From assembly GCF_932526225.1 (NCBI RefSeq), contig NC_064036.1, forward strand, positions 19,056,953 through 19,120,952: a DNA stretch of 64,000 bases, read 5' to 3'. Origin of the DNA: Nematostella vectensis (taxonomy: Eukaryota; Cnidaria; Anthozoa; Actiniaria; Edwardsiidae). Position 1 is the stretch's first letter, and each line of letters opens with the position of its first letter. A model generated the notes under the pieces. It worked only from the letters and a program-made list of their open reading frames with translations, was not told the DNA's origin and made no database searches. Below are positions 58,541 to 64,000 of the stretch, one piece after another. A program made the translations under genes and the position numbers.

Positions 58541-60220
58541 CACCTCATTTTCCACATAGGCATTAGGTCAAAGGGTGGACCACTCCTGACAAGTGATGGT
58601 CTGCTTTGGATCACTTGGTAGAAATTAAGCACCTTTGTCCAAGTTCTCACACAGAAAATATTTGTAGAAATAATGATAGAAAACTGTACATTATTTCACC
58701 CTCTTAGACACCACAAGTTTTATTACATACGGCTAAGGCACCAGACATAAAGGACTGTAAATAATAATCAATCATTCTTCTTACGAATTTTACGGTGTTG
58801 GGTAAGGCTGTACAAAAGCAACCTGGATTCATACTTGTCTAAAGTATTTATAAGAATTATGTGCGTTTTTCTTAGAATTCTGAAATTAACTAGTTTTGCT
58901 ACTTTTGCAGCAAACAAATTTGACCGTTCTCTCCTCCACAAAAGGTTTTTATCGAATTTTACCTTTACCCAAATCATCGTTATTATTACAATTATGTCTA
59001 CATTTTTGTTTGTAAAAAAGAAAGTTCACTTTATTGTTAATTTTAAAGTAGTTATTATATTATAATAAAGCAAAGTTTAACATGCCAGCAATGTTTAAAT
59101 GCGTTTTGATTCGTTAACTGGGTACAAAAGCTTTACAAAATCTCAATGGAAATTTGACTGCTTTCACAGTCCCTAGGTGGTACCCCTTCACGCCGTCCTT
59201 GTGCTACTGTGTGCCTCTGGCAGCCGCCATTTTGTCATCCTAGCAAAGTACCAAGTGTGAGAAAGCATCCATTTTCATCGTTTGATTTGGGGGGGCTGTT
59301 GCAACATTTTCGATAATAAGATATTAGATGGTTATTTTGAGATGTCCTCTCATATTTTGTCTTACAATAAATATAATAATATTGGTTTAAAGCAATAATT
59401 AAGGTGTGCCTGACAGGGGGCTTACACTTCACTTTAATAAATTGCGCAACCTATTGTACAATATGTCAATGCGCAGCGCAGTGCCGAGTCTAAAGGGGTT
59501 ACAGTTTCTCATTTGCAAACTTTTTAATCTAGATAGAATGCGATGGTGCTGAAAGCTTGAAATTATGGATAAAACAAGTGATTCTCAGGTGATAATTTTC
59601 AAGATGGCGGCAATCAAAGCTTGTGAGATGCAATCAAAGCTTGTGAGATTAGGAAGTGCGCAAAGACTCTTGGGTACGATGTTGCGCAACTCGGGACGAC
59701 GAAAAAAAGAACAGTTGCATTTTATAACTAATGATTCACGAAAATACATACAAATTAATGTCAACAACTGTAGCGAGCCTGGCTCAGGGCTGCCAGCGAA
59801 ACGCGAAATTTAATGGGATTAAAAAAAGTGAAAACGCATATCACTTTACAAAAGTAGCAAAGAACTACAGTACTTTTAAACGTGTTTTTTTTTTCTGGTT
59901 TCATGCTCCCCAGTTCGAAGAACGCAAATGATTGTCATTACCTGCTAGCGGTGCTCGCAGGCTCACACAGGACGCATGCACGCATACAGGTACCAGGCAT
60001 GTGGGATGTGACGTCACACTACCCCGCACAATGGCGCGGTAGTAACGTTCAACTTAAAAAAAAACTTTTTCTCAACATGTGAGAAACGATTGGACTATAA
60101 ATAAGCTATTTGAAATTGGCCTACTCTAACAACTCTCTAGGATCATTCATGGCTCTTCACCGAGTGGAAAATGGGCATACTCCGGTGTTGTTTATGTAAT
60201 TGAAAGCCGCTTGATGGTGA
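58541..60220. other. intergenic region, ING to sulfotransferase
   Basis: Contains the dispersed repeat copy at 59229-59312 (partner 3714-3800). A short exact duplication (gcaatcaaagcttgtgagat) lies near 59610-59650. No gene is supported; small ORFs lack family features. Confidence 0.5.
59229..59312. repeat. dispersed repeat, copy 2
   Basis: Matches 3714-3800, including gtcatcctagcaaagtacca and catcgtttgatttggggg. Same orientation, about 85-90 percent identity by eye. Confidence 0.7.
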
Positions 60221-60253
60221 ATGCTTGGCAGAGCGGCTTTGGGGTTTCCTGCT

Positions 60254-62811
60254 ATGAGGAAGTACCGTGGCTGCAGGCTACAGAGAAAAATCGGACTGGC
60301 TATAGTTCTGGTCATTCTAGTGTGCTATATCGTGTGTTTAGTTACGCATTCAAATGGGTTTAGAGAAAACACGAAGCGGAGTGGGGACGCTGACCTCTTA
60401 GAAAAACCTTACAGGTAAACTATGTTGTTATTGTTGTTTATTGTCTGCTTAAAGTCTTGATCTAGACGACATAACGGGACAGGGTTGGCGAGGGCTCGCA
60501 CCATTAATTTTGTTTCGACTTTGGGGTTAGGGGAAAAAGAAGATTAAAAACTGAAAGCTCATAAGAATCAGACCACATAAAAAGGTGCCCGACAAGTTTT
60601 TCGAAAATTGCTAGCCGCTACGTCTACAATACGCCAGGCTTCTTTGTTGGAATAAATTTGAAACAATGATATAATCGTTTGCGAAGCATTACAAAAAAGC
60701 AAGTGAAATGTATAGGACATAAGGAATAATGTGAAAATGTGCTCCTAGGTTTCCACTGTCTCACAGCTGGGCTTGGCACGATGACGTCATTCATATCAAT
60801 GACCTGGCCCCAGATCACGCCGTGTCAGCCCGAGCTGTACAAGATCGTATCTCCCCGCTGCCTGGTAACGAGTCCAAGTCCCCCTCTGTCTCGCAATACG
60901 GCGCGGAGTATGGGACGGGACCGGGGGGTAACGTGTTTGCTCTGGAGGGCGTGGAGGACTATATACTGAGTCGTGACAATCGCGAGCCGCAGAAACTCCA
61001 AACGGCTCAGCTAATCAAAAGGTAAGGCAAAAAAAAAAAAAAAGAAGACACTCGCATACGCGCCCACTGAATCCCTGACTTACACAAACTGGCCTTCCCC
61101 TAGGACAACCCGTCATTTACATGCAGTGCTGTACACATAGCCAACGTGAGTGAAAGGTTTGTCTTTCGGTGTATCGGAGGGGTATTTTTTATGCTTCTTT
61201 TTGCATATTTGACTTGACCCTCTCCTGGTTTCCGTGTGTTCTGTGGACCATGGACTGCGTCAACTGAAGTATAACGAGGTGTGATGTAATGCTATAATGG
61301 CCCCAGTATGCACAAAGCACAACACATAAATTTTTACTATATTCGTAACGTCTGAATGATGAACCAATACAGTGAGCTTCGTATAAATCTAAGAAAACGT
61401 ATTAGTTACTAACGCCAGACTGTCGGGGTTCCATTCTTTGAATATTACTCCAAAGCAACTGCAACAATTACCCTGCTAGCAAGCTGAGCTTTCTTCCTGT
61501 TTGGTCCAATCGGTTCACTTAGCCGTGTCGCGACTCTGTTCTTTCCTGTTCTCGTTAGAAACAAACAGGAAGAAAGCTTCTAGCAGGGTACAACAATTCG
61601 CACTAAGGCAAATGGATAATATAGTTATTTTCATTAAAACACTCTTATGACAGACGTGCGTGCCAATAACAGTAACTGTACTTTTTGTATTGAAGGATCG
61701 AACGCTGCACTTACCCGATACAAAACGTCTTACTACTGAAAACCCACTACACCGGAAGTGACGTTATCAGCAACATCCTCAATCGCTTTGCGGACCTTCG
61801 TGACCTAAAAGTCGCCATTCCAAATGGTGGCGTCTCGACGTTTTATTGGCCCGCTCGTTTCCATTGGCGACACCTTGATCTGGGGATCTTAGACGGAGCT
61901 TTGCCCAACGTACTCACGTGCTATGCGCGGTATAACGGCGAGATCATGGACCAGATCATGCATCCGGGGTCTGCATATATCTCCATCATCAGGGAACCTT
62001 TGAAGAATTTCGAATCCACATTTCGTAACCTGGATTACGCATCTGCACTGGATATGGAAGACCCAGACCCCATGGCCGCTTTTCTCGAAAATCCTAAGAT
62101 GCACATTGAGCACGTGATCAAAATGAGGATGTTTAAGGTATATTTGTGGGGAAGTCGGTGGACCCTTGATTGATCTAAGGATGTTAAACACAATCAGTGC
62201 CAGTGATTTGTTTCACCAAATAATCGTGTTTTTCTTATTTTAAGGACCCTCTCAACTTGATAAAAAATGGGATGTTCTTTGATCTTGGATTGAGAACAGC
62301 AGACTATCACAAACCTGAAGTTGTAAAAGACGCCATACTAGACATCGATGCCAAATTCACCTTGATACTTATCTACGAGTATCTTGACGAGTCCCTGGTG
62401 ATGTTAAAACGGAAGTTATGCTGGGAGCTAGATGATGTGGTGTACCTCAAGGCTCAGTACTTGAACCATGAACACCATGCGAGAAAATCTTTTAGTTCAA
62501 GCGAAAAAGCAGCTCTAAAAAATTGGAGCAAAGCAGATGTCGCATTATACGAATATTTCAATAAAACTCTTTGGCAAAGAATATCATACGAGGAGCCGGA
62601 ATTCTCAAAGGATTTGGCCGTGTTTCGGGAGAGACAGAGAACAATAGAGGCAGACTGTAGCAATTACGAGCAGACTGCTGGATCTGCGCTCGGACTGAAT
62701 GGCGACATGAATCAATATCTCTGTCAGAAAATGAAACTTTCTGACGTAAACTATTTGCAATATTTTCGAGCAAAACTTACGGCATTCAAGCTCAGCAACG
62801 TGTATACTTAA
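60254..62811 (+). CDS. galactose-3-O-sulfotransferase family (GAL3ST-like)
   Basis: Golgi type II enzyme predicted to move sulfate from PAPS to the 3-hydroxyl of galactose on glycolipids or glycans. Four exons: 60254-60414, 60749-61021, 61696-62137, 62245-62811, total 1443 nt, 480 aa. Short cytoplasmic MRKYRGCRLQRK, signal anchor IGLAIVLVILVCYIVCLVTH, a stem, then the catalytic domain. PAPS 5'-phosphosulfate loop is LLLKTHYTGSDVISNIL; the 3'-phosphate-binding part is YISIIREPLKNFESTF. NGMFFDLGL and YEYLDESLVMLKRKLCWEL are family hallmarks. An in-frame upstream ATG at 60221 would add 11 residues; the downstream start puts basic residues next to the anchor. Which vertebrate paralogue it matches cannot be decided. 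Confidence 0.92.
61473..61598. mobile_element. short inverted-repeat element in sulfotransferase intron 2
   Basis: Arms ccctgctagcaagctgagct / ttcttcctgtttg and caaacaggaagaa / agcttctagcagggt are reverse complements around about 65 bp. MITE-like; no coding content. Confidence 0.65.
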
Positions 62812-64000
62812 TACTAACTATAAACTTTCTGTTTATAACAGAAATATGATAGGATGCGCTAAGCTGCAAGGGCATACAACGAGCCCCCCTTCTCGAAACA
62901 CATTAAAATGGCATTTTTCGTCGTTTGAATATGTTCTGATGCCGAAAATATCCATTTTAAAAGTTGCTGGGGAAAAAAGTATCTGTTCCTTTTTCCCAGG
63001 AGGGACCATTCCTTTTTTTCCAAGCCAGCATTGGTTAGGATTTTTTTCCCAGCCAGTGGTTAGGCGGCATTTTAGCACATGAATATTTGCCCGTAAAATC
63101 AATCGGGACGATTTTTCCCAAGCATCCGCTCCAGCGCCCCTAAAAATATTCCCAGCACAACTAGTTTTTGCTATCAGAACCATTCGGGACGTTTTTTTTT
63201 TCAACAACCGAGGGGTTTAACATCTTTCCCACCAGCAATAAAAAACGGGATACGGAACAGATATTTTGCGGAACAGATCATCCGTTTTTTATGCTTTTCC
63301 CCTCATCGCGCTATCGAACTATTGTCACTACGGAGAATAAAATCCAATGGACTGCTGGGACCAACCTGAGTACCAGGCTTTTCTGCAGTGTCCCTAGAGG
63401 GCCTGAAACTCAGCAGGCTTTCGGAGACCCAGCGGTCTTTGCGGGCACCCCTAGACGACTCGCGACAAGAAGAAAACACTTGATAAGACTGAGGCTATAA
63501 ACATAAAATGATAGGAAAGGCTGGTCTTATATTCTGCGAGGCAGTGACGGACAATGTAAATATTGAGAAGCAATGATTAATAAAACTCTGGTTCGGATGG
63601 TAGCCTGCACACAGGCGCTAAGGACTGAACGCAAGGGAAGCATTCTCATGTCATGGCACGCCATGACAAAAAAACAAAAACAAAGAAAAATAAGTGACTG
63701 GACGCGAGGATTGCTGCACAAATATTCACGTTTATACAGTGTTGGCGTCCGCGTGCGATTTTCCGCTTGAATATAATGGTGTAGACCGCCCGCTGATTAC
63801 TGAATTATCACAGTACAAATATGGGTCAAAAAAATCCAACATATTGTTGTTAGACCAGGGCTGTCATGAATTGTTTTAGCCAAACTCAATAAGATTGCGT
63901 AAATCTGCGCCAGAGATTATGATATTAGAGCCTCTGCTTTTATATCACCGTAGCCGGGCGACTAAGTCCACAAATAGACCCTCTTTTCTTTATTTGTTGA
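62812..64000. other. no gene recognised after the sulfotransferase
   Basis: A region with poly-T and tttttcccagcc-type low-complexity sequence (62970-63200). The remainder has short ORFs with no recognisable family. It probably starts with the sulfotransferase 3' UTR. Confidence 0.45.

Noticed and set aside
60221..60253. Upstream ATG of the sulfotransferase as the preferred start
   Set aside because: Kept as an alternative only; the ATG at 60254 places a short basic cytoplasmic tail next to the signal anchor, the usual type II layout.

Overview
The window is animal nuclear DNA. Its host genes are intron-rich with GT-AG introns, and its non-coding DNA is full of minisatellites, fold-back elements and retroelement scraps. 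A cnidarian, probably an anthozoan such as a sea anemone, is my best guess. That rests on recalled resemblance of the virus-like proteins and of the lineage-specific membrane protein, so it is an inference.

Host genes, left to right: the 5' part of PSMC3 (proteasome ATPase Rpt5, minus strand, runs off the left edge); two copies of a small type I membrane protein gene of unknown function (minus strand, near 5.9-9.9 kb and 34.2-38.2 kb); SHOC2 (leucine-rich-repeat scaffold of RAS-RAF signalling, minus strand, 40.1-52.6 kb, 19 exons, 577 aa); an ING4/ING5-type PHD-finger chromatin reader (plus strand, 53.4-58.5 kb, 10 exons, 239 aa), head-to-head with SHOC2; and a galactose-3-O-sulfotransferase (plus strand, 60.25-62.8 kb, 4 exons, 480 aa). 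Exon lengths sum to intact frames for every gene that lies completely inside the window.

The middle is a tandem segmental duplication. A unit running from the PSMC3-side intergenic DNA, through the membrane-protein gene, to a 35-bp minisatellite in a SHOC2 intron is present at about 4.89-33.38 kb and again at 33.43-43.22 kb. Copy 2 carries the working SHOC2 exons. Copy 1 holds only orphan SHOC2 exon fragments and has been invaded by mobile DNA.

The main discovery is in copy 1: a complete 14,194-bp Polinton-like virus (PLV) element at 12490-26683. It has terminal inverted repeats of about 420 bp that start with seven Gs, a 6-bp target duplication (gtacac), and an intact empty site at 28172-28177 inside a sister copy of the target repeat. 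It encodes a retroviral-type integrase, a double-jelly-roll-type major capsid protein, an FtsK/HerA-like packaging ATPase lacking its P-loop, a penton-like protein, several membrane or virion proteins, a Cys-rich protein, and a multidomain replication protein. In that protein a family-B-polymerase-like palm is followed by an SF1 helicase and a C-terminal HNH domain. At least seven genes carry frameshifts or deletions, so the copy looks inactive. A second, inverted, 5'-truncated copy (9980-12200) lies beside it. That copy was inserted 117 bp upstream of the start codon of membrane-protein gene copy 1, and its empty site survives in copy 2.

Around the full PLV lies an unidentified retroelement-like unit: two direct repeats of about 750 bp flanking 745 bp, with a hammerhead-ribozyme-like motif at 27601-27646.
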